Part shown: positions 1-16,242 of the stretch, one piece after another
Layout: every line of letters starts with the position of its first letter
Numbering within the stretch: the first letter of the stretch is position 1
DNA from: Chaenocephalus aceratus
Taxonomy: Eukaryota; Chordata; Actinopteri; Perciformes; Channichthyidae
Assembly (NCBI GenBank): GCA_023974075.1
Contig: JAMFTG010000212.1
Span: forward strand, 130,001 to 194,000
DNA length: 64,000 nucleotides
Reading direction: 5' to 3'
Notes under the pieces: generated by a model
The model's input: the letters and a program-made list of their open reading frames with translations, nothing else
Told to the model about the DNA's origin: nothing
Database searches by the model: none
Position numbers and translations under genes: made by a program

Positions 1-33
1 GACCTCGTCGAACGTGGCTGATGCACCGTCGAA
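1..33 (-). CDS. cacna1a: cacna1a E28 (partial): domain IV S1-S2
   Basis: Thirty-three coding bases at the window edge read FDGASATFDEV after a CCTGTAG acceptor, matching the S1-S2 loop of domain IV (mammalian FYGASVAYENA). The exon continues beyond the left edge; it is in phase with E27. Confidence 0.85.
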
Positions 34-635
34 CTACAGGCGCGAGAAAAGATGGAGTAAGAATGAGAGAAATGCAAAAGTAGGAAATTGAAACCACATG
101 AATCCGTTTTTTGTTGTTATAATTCCACAAACTAAGCTAAACATCACAGACACATCTGATAAATGATGGACTTAGAAACTTGAAAATGATCTATTTAAAC
201 TCCTAGTGTTAACATAACTATATTAGCATTCTTAGAAGTGAGTTCAATATTCTCTCACTTTTAGCTCTGTTTTGGTCTCCTCCTTCTATTGAGGCAAATA
301 TCTGTGTCAGTTTAACGCTTCTCTATGTTTCCACAGCTTGTCAATATCGTGTGTGTCTGCTGCGCAGGAATGGCAAGTAGTTGATATTGGGTTCATAAGA
401 AAGTGTGAGCTTGAGAAGGGGACGATAAGAGTCGATTAAAGGCTAAAGTTACGAGAAATAAAAGCAAAACAATGAGCGAGATGTCGCCGAGGGATAACAT
501 TGAGGTTTTCACTACGAGTGTCGCCTACGACTTAATGCAAAGTCATATTATCCATTAGTGAAATAAAGGGTTTTAGGAATGAGTTTATTTCTTAGAGACC
601 AAACGGAGACAATTGTTGTTGAAGGCTTGTCCTGA

Positions 636-1649
636 GGCCTGTGTACTACGAAGCCGGATGTTCTCTTAGCCGCTAACTTCAGGGAAAACTCTGGGTTTCC
701 GTCCTACGAAGCTGGTTCTCTTTTTAGCGGCTAGATCTCCATGGTAACTGATGCTGAGCGGCCAACCTGCCCCGGAGCAGGTTGGGTTGCAGGCTAAGAG
801 ATCAACTCAGTGAAAGCACCGCCTGCTGACCAATCAGAGCTCAGTGTGCGGAGTTTAAAGCGAGTCATATTACAGGAGAAAGGAAATACAGAAAAGCTGC
901 CGTTGCAGGAAAGACGGCCGGCAAAAATCACCGACTGTGTGAACGTGAACATTAATAGAATATCACCTCCATCTTCAGAGCAATCTGACTATTATAACAT
1001 TAGCGTTAAGAAAGCTTACTTAAATATCTGCCACAACATAAGTAACCGGATCAGAGTACATTAAGTACAGTCCGCGGCATATCACTTCATAATGTATCAT
1101 ATATCTCCTTATCTGAGTCAGCTGAGCCGTATCTGGCCGTGCAACACTCACAGTGTCACATACTGGATGCAGAAGCATTATTTTAAGCAACACGTTAAGT
1201 TGACGAAACACTCGAGTCTTAGACGGTGATATCAGTGATATCATAAACCTCTTAATGGACGCATTCAAACACTTTTTCTGTTTCTAGCTGTATTCACCTT
1301 GCAGCTGCAGCTCTGTGGCTTTGATCCTGGATAAAGTGTTCAAGTCATGGAGGTTTAAAGTTTAACTTCTTCATATGTCTAATATTATAGTTCACTTTTC
1401 ATTCAGGAAGTATGACAGCACGCTTCTCCATGTTTGTGATTGGTCGAATGCTCCAGATACCACCCTCTCATGTGAACGCGCACCTAACTAGATAGGACAC
1501 GGCTGGCTTGAGCGACCCACTTGATAACCCGCGTCGTAGGACCGCTTAGTGAGAGCGCGTATGTTTTGGATTAGGCCAACCGGCTAACTCAAACATATCA
1601 GGTTAGGTTGAACCAGCTTCGAGGTTGAACCGGCTTCGTAGTACAGGCC
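636..1649. mobile_element. Non-autonomous DNA transposon with about 20-bp terminal inverted repeats
   Basis: The left end GGCCTGTGTACTACGAAGCC and right end GGCTTCGTAGTACAGGCC are inverted copies about 1 kb apart, between E28 and E27. A second CCTACGAAGCTGG copy sits just inside the left end. No transposase reading frame is visible. The superfamily is unresolved, as no target duplication is clear. Confidence 0.6.
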
Positions 1650-1734
1650 CCTGTGGCGACGCCTACTCCGGTATATCTTTGTGTTAAATGTACAATATAA
1701 AACCTTTGCAAATACACTGAAGACAGACGTGTAC

Positions 1735-1899
1735 CTTCATCATGAGGACGATGGTGTTGAGTGCAATCAGAGCCATGATGCTGTACTCGAAGGGCGGGGA
1801 CACCACAAACTGCCACATGCGGTACTGACAACTAAGCTTATTCTTCGGCATATGGCGAGTTAGAGGTCTGGCGTTGATGGCGAAATCTATACAGGCTCT
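1735..1899 (-). CDS. cacna1a: cacna1a E27: III-IV linker and domain IV S1
   Basis: The 165-bp exon reads [40 protein letters not shown] and [15 protein letters not shown]. It is the III-IV linker and domain IV S1. Splice signals are CCCCAG and AAG/GTACAC. No in-frame ATG precedes it, so a plain ORF scan misses its N-terminal half. Intact. Confidence 0.96.
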
Positions 1900-1973
1900 C
1901 TGGGGAGGAAAGGGCGAGACAGACGGGTTACTTTCTCAACCTGTCACAGAGCGTTAAAACACCGATTCATTCA

Positions 1974-2219
<246 letters not shown>

Positions 2220-2304
2220 TTAGTCTGGGCTTGGTTGCTAGGGGCAACAACAGATTCAAGCTGTGCGTTATGTCTGTGTACTTTCTGTCTGACTTTTGCA
2301 TAAC

Positions 2305-2406
2305 ATGTGTTAGGTGTGTGTCTATGTGTGTGTTTGGTGTGTGTGTTTGTGTGTGTGTGTGTCTCTGTGTGTGTCTATGTGTGTATTTGGTGTGTGTTTG
2401 TGTGTG

Positions 2407-2437
<31 letters not shown>

Positions 2438-2487
2438 CTCTGTGTGTGTTTGGTGTGTCTCTGTGTGTGTGTGTTTGTGTGTGTGTT

Positions 2488-2521
<34 letters not shown>

Positions 2522-2619
2522 GTGTGTGTTTATGTGTGTGTGTGTTTATGTGTGTGTGTGTTTGGTGTGTGTTTATGTGTGTGTCTGTGTTTATGTGTGT
2601 GTGTGTTTGCGTGTGTGTT

Positions 2620-2659
<40 letters not shown>

Positions 2660-2970
2660 GTGTGTGTGTGTGTGTGTGTGTTTGGTGTGTGTGTTTATGA
2701 GTGTGTGTGTTTGTGTGTGTCTATGTGTATGTGTGTGTGTGTGTTTGGTGTGTGTTTATGTGTGTGTGTGTTTGGTGTGTGTCTATGTGTGTGTATATGT
2801 GTGTGTTTGGTGTGTGTCTATGTGTGTGTCTGTGAGTGTGTCTCTGTGTGTGTTTACGTGTGTGTCTCTCTGTGTGTGTCTCTCTGTGTGTGTCTCTGTG
2901 TGTCTCTATGTGTGTTTCTCTGTGTGTGTTAATGTATGTGTCTCTGTGTGTGTCTCTGTGTGTGTCTGTG
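2305..2970. repeat. Interrupted TG/TTTG microsatellite
   Basis: About 660 bp of (TG)n with TTTGG, TTTA and TCTC interruptions. On the gene's sense strand it is CA-rich and begins about ten bases after the E25 donor. It creates long Cys/Val 'proteins' with no meaning. Confidence 0.95.
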
Positions 2971-2980
2971 AGTCACTCAC

Positions 2981-3121
2981 TGCGGCCACCCCTCTCCAGT
3001 CGAGACAGTGAAGAGGGTGAGCAGGGCCCAAGCCACGTTGTCGTAGTGAAAATCGTACTTCTTCCACTCCCGCTTCTCAGCTTTAACCTCGCCGCCCCTA
3101 TCATACACCAAGTACTGGCCC
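2981..3121 (-). CDS. cacna1a: cacna1a E25: domain III pore loop
   Basis: The 141-bp exon reads [40 protein letters not shown] and TGEGWP; the glutamate in GEGW is the domain III filter residue. The acceptor CTTCAG is preceded on the sense strand by about 100 TG units, and the donor GCA/GTGAGT runs into a 650-bp CA-rich tract. A copy of its first 17 coding bases and acceptor lies 704 bp upstream in the gene. Intact. Confidence 0.96.
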
Positions 3122-3128
3122 CTGAAGG

Positions 3129-3331
<203 letters not shown>

Positions 3332-3537
3332 TTTAGAGTTACACCAAAGAAGACATCAATCAGTAAAACGGTCAGACATGCTTTGTGTTACGGTAAGGTT
3401 GTGTTTCAGAGTCACTGTTTCTCATTGCGTAACATCTTATATTAAAGTACCCACACTCTCCACTAGGTGGCAGCATCTGCACAACTAACACAATTCTCAC
3501 CACCATAAATTGCCGTGTTCCACACAGCACATTATTA

Positions 3538-4206
<669 letters not shown>

Positions 4207-4405
4207 GATTGTGTTTTTTTAACAAGGTATCTTTGGCACTCTGAGCACCAGCTTTGGTAACTATGGTATTTTCAGAGTGCCAAAAGACTCGTACATTAAG
4301 AACCCTCTTTCTCATTCATTCAATCCCTCGGTCCGGATGCTCCAAACGGGAAGATACTGAAATATTAAGCATACTTTTTAAGATCCTTTGAAGCAATCTT
4401 GTTTA

Positions 4406-5784
<1,379 letters not shown>

Positions 5785-5795
<11 letters not shown>

Positions 5796-5950
5796 AAGAT
5801 ACTTTATTGATCCCAATTTGGGAAATTATTTTGTTACAGAAACAGCATTGTGTTCAGACATTAAAATACATTAATTAAGAAGTGGAAATAGAGAATTAAC
5901 TATTATAAAAAATATGATATCAAATATAAACGTAAAATATTCTGGATACT
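5785..5950 (-). mobile_element. LINE 3' tail (antisense), probably L2-like
   Basis: On the minus strand the stretch ends with CCCAAATTGGGATCAATAAA followed by the GATA-type repeat, the pattern of many fish LINE 3' ends. A similar tail occurs at 55742-55880. Family assignment is inference. Confidence 0.5.
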
Positions 5951-6690
5951 CAACCCAAATACTGCAGGAGCAGGAATACAGGCTTATACTGCAGAGACCC
6001 ACCATTCATTGTTGTCCTCTGTGGAGCACATTGGGTTCTGGCCCATCACTTTGAGGTTACACATGAGCATTGAGTCCAATTGCACTCCACAGAGGACGTT
6101 TCAAACATATGACATGTGTGGGGGTGTGGCTTTGAAAAAGATAACTTCATTGCATTTCAAAATGGCGTCCATCAACACAAGCCCTATTTATAGAAAGAGA
6201 AATGGTAAGTTTGTAAGTTTGTAAGTACCCGTGTTGTGAGTTCAATATTTTAATTAATTATAGTAAGGGAACATCTTAGGAGTTCGTGCAGTGAGTTTCA
6301 GAGCAGTGTAATACTTATTTGACCTAAAACTAAATGTTTTTATGGATGTCCTTTGAGGAGGACGTGGGGATTTGCTAACTTTTTATGTCCCCCATTTTAC
6401 ACGACACAAAATGGAGTCCACTTTGGGCCACAACTAACACGTGGGTTTCTGTAGGGGCCATGGCAGACGGGTGCAGTGGGAACACACACATCAAGTGCCT
6501 CAAGTGTCAGATGTATCTCTGCATTTCACAAAGGATGAGTACTACAACGAGGCTCAGTATTTGTTGTTGTGCTCTCATGTTGTCTAAATGTACTTGTATG
6601 TTAATGTTGTTGTATGCTATGCTTCACATAGCTAACACCCGATGTCCTCTGCACACGACACACAATAAAACAAAAATATATATTTTTTGT
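5951..6690. other. Intron sequence, no gene recognised
   Basis: Ordinary unique-looking intron. A pair of GTCCTCTGTGGAG / CTCCACAGAGGAC inverted copies at about 6013 and 6088 could form a hairpin. Short open frames here show no family resemblance. Confidence 0.5.
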
Positions 6691-6825
6691 TTCTGTCATG
6701 TTTATCAAGGCCCTTTTTTGTTTTATATGTCACACTGTGGGACTGCGGGAAACTATATCTCGAGATTTCTGTATGTATAACGTATTTTGAAAATAAAGCT
6801 GACCTTTGACTTTTTGTCTTTATGT
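6690..6825 (+). mobile_element. LINE-type 3' tail ending AATAAAGCTGACCTTTGACT
   Basis: The sequence GGAAACTATATCTCGAGATT leading to an AATAAAG..TTTGACTTT end recurs at 26290-26385 and 58616-58700. It looks like three 5'-truncated copies of one retroposon family. Confidence 0.5.
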
Positions 6826-7364
6826 TGATACCACCCTAAAGACTTGTGTGATACAAAAAAAAGGACATTTGAAACCTTTTCTTTCTGGGTCTAAGGATAG
6901 TATATCATTTACAGATATACAGAACATTGCAAATTGTCTTTTTACGGCGTCAGGAACCTTTTTAGAGTAAATCCACAACTTTATGGGTTTTTCTACTTCA
7001 ACTTCAAACGAAAGCCTTTAAACGACCGAAGTAGAAATGTCGTCCTTTGTGCTAAATATAAAAAGAACAGCGGTTTGTAAACCATGAATGTAAGACGGTT
7101 TTTACAGTTAACCGTTGTTTTCTAATCCAAAGGAATCCGTCTAACCTGGAGGCGTGTTGACCATCGGTTGGACCAACTGACAGTTTCAGCAATAATGCCA
7201 CATTTGGTGAATCCAGCAAATACTTTGGTGAGTACAACAAAGCGTTTAGGAATAAAACTAATGGCAAAGTACAAGAAACACAACAATGTGATGTGAAATA
7301 GTTTGAATAACTATACACATGTTGCATACACAATGTTTTCACAGAGATACACGGTTCCATATTA

Positions 7365-8690
<1,326 letters not shown>

Positions 8691-8697
8691 TAAAAAC

Positions 8698-8756
8698 CCA
8701 CACACACCCACACACACACACACCCACACCCACACCCACACCCACACCCACACCCA

Positions 8757-8842
<86 letters not shown>

Positions 8843-9080
8843 AGGGCAGCTGCTCTATCAGTCTCACGGTTAATGTGTTGTATTGTAAGTGTACTGTATT
8901 CAAAAGGTCCTCACACCCAAAAATGTCCTCACAGAGCGAGTTGTTTCTCAATAAGTGGTCCTCACAAGTATAGCAAACCAAACACACACACACGCGCACA
9001 CACGCACACACACACACTAGTAAGGGCAGCTGCTCCATCAGTCTCACGGTTAATGTGTTGTGTTGTAAGTGTACTGTATT
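8698..9080. repeat. CA/CCCACA arrays with a 180-bp tandem duplication
   Basis: (CA)n with CCCACA units (8698-8837) is followed by a segment beginning ACTAGTAAGGGCAGCTGCTC at 8836. The same segment recurs at 9016 after a second short CA array. The spacer has the GGTCCTCACAAGTATAG motif common beside fish CA repeats. Confidence 0.85.
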
Positions 9081-9908
9081 AGCATTCTGACCCTTAAATA
9101 AAACATTTTTGACTGAATCGGGGTGGAGTGTAACTTTGATAATCCGTTTATCATTTGCTAAAGTTCCTCTGAACAAACCTGTGGGCATCAAATCAAACCC
9201 ATAGAGGCGTTCGGATGATTTCTAGTGGCACGTGGTTAAAGTGGTGAAGAATAAAACAAACGGCGAAACGGCGAGGATGAGAACGAACGACCAGAAGAAC
9301 AAAGAAAGAAAGAGAGAGAAGCAAATTTGATCCGGTTGGTGGAGAGCATGGGGGGGGGGGGGGGCAGAGGAAGAACTTTACCGGGTGCTGCTCCTGTCGA
9401 GTTTCATCGAAGGCGGAGAGTCAGTGACAGCGAGAGACAGAAAGACAGGGACAGAGACAGAAGAAGACGAGGAGGAAAGAGAGGGGGGGAACACATAGAA
9501 AGACACACACAGAGACACACATTGATAGAGACAGACACAAGACAAGAGAGGGGGGTTGGTAGAAAACAGGGAAAAATACATCCATATGAGAGACAGACAA
9601 AGAAGGACGGACAGCAAGAGGGCAATACCCCCACCCGTTCACACCCCACCTGAAAGTACACTCGGACACACACTCAAATCGATATTGAAAAAGGCTGATT
9701 ATAATTATGATAAAACATTCAGATATTGTAAATTAAGTTGGTTCCTTTTTATGCATACATCTATTGTTTAAAAGTTAAATAAAATGTATTATTTTCTATT
9801 CTTCAGTTCACAGCTTTCACTCTCAAGTACCTCACATAACACATGTAACTCAACTACATATTGGCTTGATCATTCCTTCCACTTGCATTACAATACTTAA
9901 GGATGACC
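9081..9908. other. Intron sequence with G-run and purine-rich stretch
   Basis: A run of about 14 G at 9351-9364 and an AGA/GAC-rich purine stretch at 9420-9600. No gene or element recognised. Confidence 0.5.
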
Positions 9909-9916
9909 CTTTAAGT

Positions 9917-10333
9917 CAGGGGTGTCAAACTCGAGGCCCGGGGGCCAAATCTGGCCCGCGACTTAATTCAATGTGGCCCGCAAGAGCATGCAAAGAATAT
10001 AATAAGTTTATTATACGGATTACACACCACTTTACAGGAGCCCGTTGCCCTTAAACTACATGTCCCACAATTCATCTTGTTTTGTGACATGGCACTGAAG
10101 AGACTTGCAATTATTTGCCCTGGACTTCTGCTTTCAGACGTAGTTAATTATGAAGTTATTACCCTATCCGGTAATAATCCAATGCACAGGAAGTTATGTA
10201 TTATAATACATTATTTTATATATATTAAATATATATATATGTATATTTATAAAGTCTTAAAGTCACAACCGGCCCTTTGAGTGCAACCATAATGCTGATG
10301 TGGCCCGTGATGAAATTGAGTTTGACACCCCTG
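9917..10333. mobile_element. hAT-type MITE, perfect 8-bp target duplication
   Basis: The 417-bp element begins CAGGGGTGTCAAACTCGAGG and ends GAGTTTGACACCCCTG. It is bracketed by CTTTAAGT (9909-9916 and 10334-10341). The interior has the GGCCCG repeats typical of this vertebrate family. A second copy in the opposite orientation is at 16903-17304. Confidence 0.92.
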
Positions 10334-10341
10334 CTTTAAGT

Positions 10342-11790
10342 CTACCAGAACTGCATTATTTAACTTATCGTAACAAATGTATATACTTCTCCAGGAACTT
10401 TTTGACATCTTTAATTAGAGCACTTTTGTGAATCAGGCCCTCCTGGCTTTCCGTCTGCTCTGCCACCACTTCTATGAATAATTACCTTCACGGTTGGAAG
10501 AGGAAACTCGTTTGCTGCATCCATTTACACCGATTCTTGTCTTATCAGACCATAATGATCAATTAGACCGAGCCTACAGCGTAAAGCGCCCTCATTAGAT
10601 CTGGTATTATCATCTAGCGGGACGTTATCAAAGATCTTTGGCATGCACAAGGGAAGAAAAAAAGCGTTAAGTAACTACAAGTGTCCGGTTCCAGGTTCTC
10701 TTGACATATCAGAGCAGAAAACACTCAGGACAGCCGTCATGAGCGGAGACTCAAGAAACCAGGATTTGTGTGTATTGACCCATACACGCACACCGTCAAT
10801 GGAAAGAAAAGGCATTCCCACAGAGTTCTGCGACTGCATGCGGCATGTTTCATTCAATTATTTTGTGGATGAAGAGTGCCAGAAGCGCGGTAGTTGTGTT
10901 TAAAACCCTTAAAAATATGAATCCATTGCACTCTGACCATGCTAAGACTCTCCTCCGCACAATGGTTCTGTGATGGACCTGCTTTGAAACAATGTCATGC
11001 GAGACATTTCAAAGGTGTGTGTGTGTGAAGATTTCGCCCCTTTTAAGCAAAACTGAACTGTAGCTCAGCCCCGGAGCAGATGGTGGGAGCGAGGAGGCAA
11101 AGGAGGAGAGATGGTGGAGAGGGAGGACACGTGGAGAGAAGAGGGGGCAATGATGGGAGAGTATCCTAAAAGGGAACCAGTTAAGAAAGCTAGAAGGAGA
11201 GGAGAGAAGGGGGAGAGGAAGGGGACCAGTAAAGGAGGGGAGGAGGCATCCTTATTGTGGCAGGGAGTCATGCTGTGGAGGGTGCAGCAGTGGAGTGATT
11301 TTCAACGTTTGCTGTTTGGTGATATTTCACTTTGATTGAACAGTTTCACGTTTCGTTGTGTATTTAAAGAGTTCAGGGTCTGTCCACCATCAATGCGTCT
11401 TTCTGGAATCTCGTGGCTCGTGGTTCTTTTAAAGCTGGAAGATCTTTTCAATTTCTTATTGATTTTCGGTCATTTGCACTGGGGCAAGTTGCATAGAGTA
11501 AGCTTATACTAATCAAGAACTGCTCTCTAATTGTAATGTAGAATAGGTAAATAAAACATGTCTAAAATTAGGTTTAGGTTTGAGGTTAGAGCTTTGCTGC
11601 CTATGTCAATATAGTGTGTATATATATTCAGTAAACAACTGTTTATCTATTCCTTTGAACTAACCAATTAAGCAGTTTACTCAATAACTATTTCAATTGT
11701 TAATGTATGACTTTTAGCTAACTCGTAGAGCTTCACTGTTACGAGTTGGTTTTAGCTTACTTTTAGCCCTAGGTTATAGCTAACTTTTAG
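10342..11790. other. Intron sequence, no gene recognised
   Basis: Ordinary intron with a GGAGAGG-rich purine stretch at 11090-11250. Open frames here are compositional. Confidence 0.5.
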
Positions 11791-11794
11791 CAAA

Positions 11795-12755
11795 CTATTT
11801 GAACTATTTATCATTAGCTAACTTTAAGCTAACTATATCAGGTGTATTTTTATGCATATCGATTTATTTTAACTGACTTTTTAGCTAACAATTCAAACTA
11901 TTAATCCATTACTTTCGGATAACTTTGTATCCGAAAGTAATGGATAAGTAAGTTAGCTTAAAGTTAGACAACTTTAAGCTAACTATTTGAACTGTTTATC
12001 ATTAGCTAACTTTAAGCTAACTATATCAGGTGTATTTTTATGCATAATTTTAGCTAACAATTCAAACTGTTAATCCATTACTTTCGGATAACTTTGTATC
12101 CGAAAGTAATGTATAAGTAAATTAGCTTAAAGTTAGACAACTTTAAGCTAACTATTTGAACTGTTTACCATTAGCTAACTTTAAGCTAACTATATCAGGT
12201 GTATCTTTATGCATATCGATTTATTTTAACTGACTTTTTAGCTAACAATTCAAACTGTTAATCCATTACTTTCAGATAACTTTGTATCCGAAAGTAATGG
12301 ATAAGTAAATTAGCTTAAAGTTAGACAACTTTAAGCTAACTATTTGAACTGTTTACCATTAGCTAACTTTAAGCTAACTATATCAGGTGTATCTTTATGC
12401 ATATCGATTTATTTTAACTGACTTTTTTAGCCAACAATTCAAACTGTTAATCCATTACTTTCAGATAACTTTGTATCCGAAAGTAATGGATAAGTAAATT
12501 AGCTTAAAGTTAGACAACTTTAAGCTAACTATTTGAACTGTTTACCATTAGCTAACTTTAAGCTAACTATATCAGGTGTATCTTTATGCATATCGATTTA
12601 TTTTAACTGACTTTTTAGCTAACAATTCAAACTGTTAATCCATTACTTTCGGATAACTTTGTATCCATTGGTTTTAGACAACTTTAAGCTAACTTGTTCA
12701 ACTGTTTATCATTGGCTAACTTTAAGCTAACTATATCAGGTGTATTTGTATGCAA
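11795..12755. repeat. 188-bp tandem repeat, five units, each with a perfect or near-perfect hairpin
   Basis: The landmark CCATTACTTTC recurs at 11906, 12075, 12263, 12452 and 12640: spacing 169, 188, 189, 188. Each complete unit contains CCATTACTTTCGGATA, a six-base loop and its reverse complement. The units are also full of TTAGCTAAC/GTTAGCTTAAAG inverted motifs. The fifth unit is truncated after the left arm. Confidence 0.93.
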
Positions 12756-13370
12756 CTGGCCCCTGATGTTATACAGCTGATTCAGTCATAGTGAAGGTTC
12801 ACCTCTCTGGAACTTCAACACAGATGTGAAAAGGTTAACCAAAGAAATATATCACCTTGCCATCATCATATCAGCTGCCTCCCGAAAGCTTCACCTTAAA
12901 AAAACTTGTATGTGCACCTTCCCCATCCTGCTGGCTGCCTGATTTACTTTGGCTGCCGTTTGCTTCCTTGAATACTGTTCACATTGCATTCAGACCGCGA
13001 GCAACAGCATCGTTTTAATTCTAACAGCTTATGTGTTAATTTGTCATAGGACATTAGATAACTGTGCATTATTTTATTAGAAAATGTTGTAGGTGCTGAC
13101 AGCTTTTCTGAATATCAATGGCTGAGTTTTTTAGTAGCTGACAGTGTGAACATACAGGAACAATGTCATTAAGAACACGACCATAACGTATATTTGTTCA
13201 TACAAATAATGTGTTTAGACAGATGCAAAGCAAATTCATTAACACCTTTTTATATAGAAGTTTTAGGATAATTATTGTTCAGGGCTACTTGGGATAGCAG
13301 TCTGGAAAACACATTGTCTTGCAATCCTAATCCTAAATATGATAACAACAATTCAGAATGATGACGGCTC
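12756..13370. other. Intron sequence, no gene recognised
   Basis: Unique-looking AT-rich intron; nothing classifiable. Confidence 0.5.
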
Positions 13371-14090
13371 GTGGAGTACTTCGTGACCACAGAGCGTGAA
13401 CGTTGTGATCAGCTGTTTTAGCGCAGTTCTCCAGTGATGGGGGGAGTCTCCCTCCGCAGCCGGTTGGCGTAGTTTTGGCACAGTTCCGTTGTACAGACCG
13501 ACGTTAACAGCAGCCCTGTCTGTGCACACGGAGACCGACTCTGTCGTCCGGTGATCTAACCGCCTTCTGGAAAAGCTTCACAAGTACGTCGGTACGCAAA
13601 TGCGCTTTGTGACACAAGTGACGGTAGCATTTCAGATTACGCACATAACCTGCGTACCAGTTATGTGCACCCCTGAACTACAGCAAAAGTATTCTCCGTC
13701 GGGACTTCCTGCAACAACACGACGCCGTTATCTTGATTCTGATTGGCCAGAAGACATTATCAAAGATGTTCTATTGAGAAGACGATCACTACGTGACAAA
13801 AGTTTTCAAAATTGTAGATACTGAAATCAATCTTACTAACTGCTGTCTGTGCAATTTACTCCGCGCGAGTTGGCGGACTTTATTTTGCTTACTTTAACAT
13901 CATGTCTCATGGTGGGGCTAAGCCATTTCTTGGTATTGGTGTAGCCTACCCCAGCCATACCCTGGCGCTGCCACTGGTGGGATGTATGGGTCGGGCCATT
14001 CTGCACATGCGTTAAATGCGTTAAATATTTTAACGCAATTAATTCAAAAAAGTAAATACCGCCGTTAACGCGATAATTTTGACAGCACTA
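13371..14090. mobile_element. Truncated copy of the inner hAT-like element, lacking the nested insertion
   Basis: From GTGGAGTACTTCGTGACCAC to the right end TTTTGACAGCACTA this matches 22694-24044 closely, but lacks the left terminus and lacks the 628-bp insertion found at 23165. It therefore preserves the empty site (around 13833) of that insertion. Confidence 0.85.
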
Positions 14091-16080
14091 ATTTATATAT
14101 ACATGTTTGACGCTTTTTGAAATATGTATACTTGAAGTAGAAACCAATTGGCTAGTTTGAGTGCCGACAACAGCATTGGGACGTCAGAGATTATTAGGAA
14201 GTTGGTTTAAACATTTGTTTTAGGCAGAAATTAAACATTTGAACAAATACTTTTCTCAACATTGTGACCCCTGTTCATGCCACCTAAAGCAAATGTACAC
14301 CTGTGTGCGTCACTCGTGTTTTTACATTGACTTATTACACATAAAACCACTTCCAATAGTTGCTTTGCATTCAATCTAAAACACCCTTTGACAGTAGCTA
14401 TTAGCTCTCATACTTGGAGCACATTATTTGCCTGTGACTGCCTCCGAACAACGCTAACATAGTTCTGAGTGATGCTGAGGACGGCCTCATAGGTTGTGTT
14501 CAGGTTCATGCAGCCACCCAGGCAGACATGCAGTAGAGCTGAGGAGGATGCACACACCAGCTTTTCTCTCTCTCACATACTCTTCTGTGTCTTTCTCAAA
14601 GACAAACATACATTCAGCCTCTCCAGTTGCATATATCATACATATATTATACATATGTATTAATCTATAAACTGCCTCGGCATAGTAAAAAATCATTCCA
14701 CCAACCACACACTGCCCTAGCATGCCTCCCTCCTTCCCTCCCAGCCTGACTTCCCCCGGGTCGTGCAGAGGAAAGAGAGTCAAATACCTTTGTCCGGGCA
14801 CGTTAACATGGTCAAAACGACGGATGTGTGTTTGTGTTTGAGTGTGTGTGGGTAAAAAAAAAAAAGGGGGACGAGGCGATGAGCCACAGTAGGGTTCTTC
14901 ACCAGTGGACTGAGAGCCTGGGCACTTAAAGGGTTAAAGGTGTCTGGGGCGCCCTCACCCCCACGGACTGACCGCCGGGGACCTCCAGCTGGGAGGACGG
15001 GGGAGGATGAAGAGGCGGGAGGTAGAGGAGGGGTAGGGTTGGGTAGGGGGCAGGATGTTGGCTTTGATGGTTGTTGAAGAGGTGAAGTTGAAAGGTGTGT
15101 GTGGTGGAGTTTGAAAGGGCATAAGGGTTAATAACGCACTACAGGGGTTATATTCAACAAGGGTGGAGGCTGGGGTTGGGATAATGCCAAGCTAGGGACG
15201 GATGGGTGATACGCATTCCCAACATACAGCAACCTGACTCGAGAATGTGCTCGAACTTGTTTTGACAACAAAAAAACCTCTTTCTTCTATTGTTTATTAC
15301 ATTAAGGTCAATCTAAATCATTTATTGAACAACAAAGACAACACAGGGTCCTTCTTAACTCTTCAAATTGAAATTGTCCAGTCCTTAATGGTGCTACCGG
15401 AAACAAAGGTTTTAGCATTTATGTATACAAGTTACAGTAAATGCCTCGATGTAGATGTAGACCTGTTCTTATCTTAGGTATCCTCTGTTTTTTTTAATAT
15501 ACAGGTAGTTGAAGACTAATTTGATTCTGTTTGACCAGCTTTGAGTTGGAGCAAGTAAACAAAACAGCAAGTACAACTTCCCTTTCTGTTTGCAGAGGCA
15601 AGTGTTTGAACTACGAGAGTTAGGGTTTATACATTCCCCTTTTGTCATGCACTTTGCTGTATGTTAGGAATACAGGACATCTAGCGGGGATGAAGTTGGG
15701 AAATTGGATAGACACGCAGAATGTCACGATAGATAGGGTCTTGTGAAAGGTGGACGAGAATGGAGGGACAGGAAAAGCATCAGCAGGAACAACAGATGTG
15801 AAGGACCCTAGTAGGGTTGGTAGGAAAGTGTTTAAGGAGACAAAGTCAGGAAAAGAGGAAGGGATGACTCACGGCCTGTTAGAGGACATATCAGTGGATT
15901 GGCAAATAGGCGACACAAGGGAACAAGAGCGGGGAAGATTGGGAAAAAGGAAAATGTTGAGAAGGAAGCTGTGGTGCTTTACATTGCATACGGTTAGACA
16001 GTAAAAGGGAAATGATCTTTGGGACTGAGATGATTGTTTCAGGCAAGGGTTCGGGTAATGACGGTGTGAAACAGGGTTAC
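14091..16080. other. Intron sequence, no gene recognised
   Basis: A GC-richer purine patch lies at 14850-15120. There are short mononucleotide runs. No coding similarity recognised. Confidence 0.5.
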
Positions 16081-16242
16081 TACACTCTAAACAATGTCAT
16101 TTTAGTATTTTAGGGTTCTTCGATTGAAATTAAAGAGAAATTCTCCAAAAAGTTAAGATGTTTGTTTGATAATGGTTTCAAAGGAGTACCTCAGGGTACA
16201 CTGTGAGGTCCCCAAAAGATTTTTTTTTTTTTTTAGAGTGTA
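16081..16242. mobile_element. Short MITE with TACACTCTAAA ends
   Basis: Left TACACTCTAAA and right TTTAGAGTGTA are inverted copies 160 bp apart, a pattern seen in small fish Tc/mariner-like MITEs. The interior contains a T run. Confidence 0.5.
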
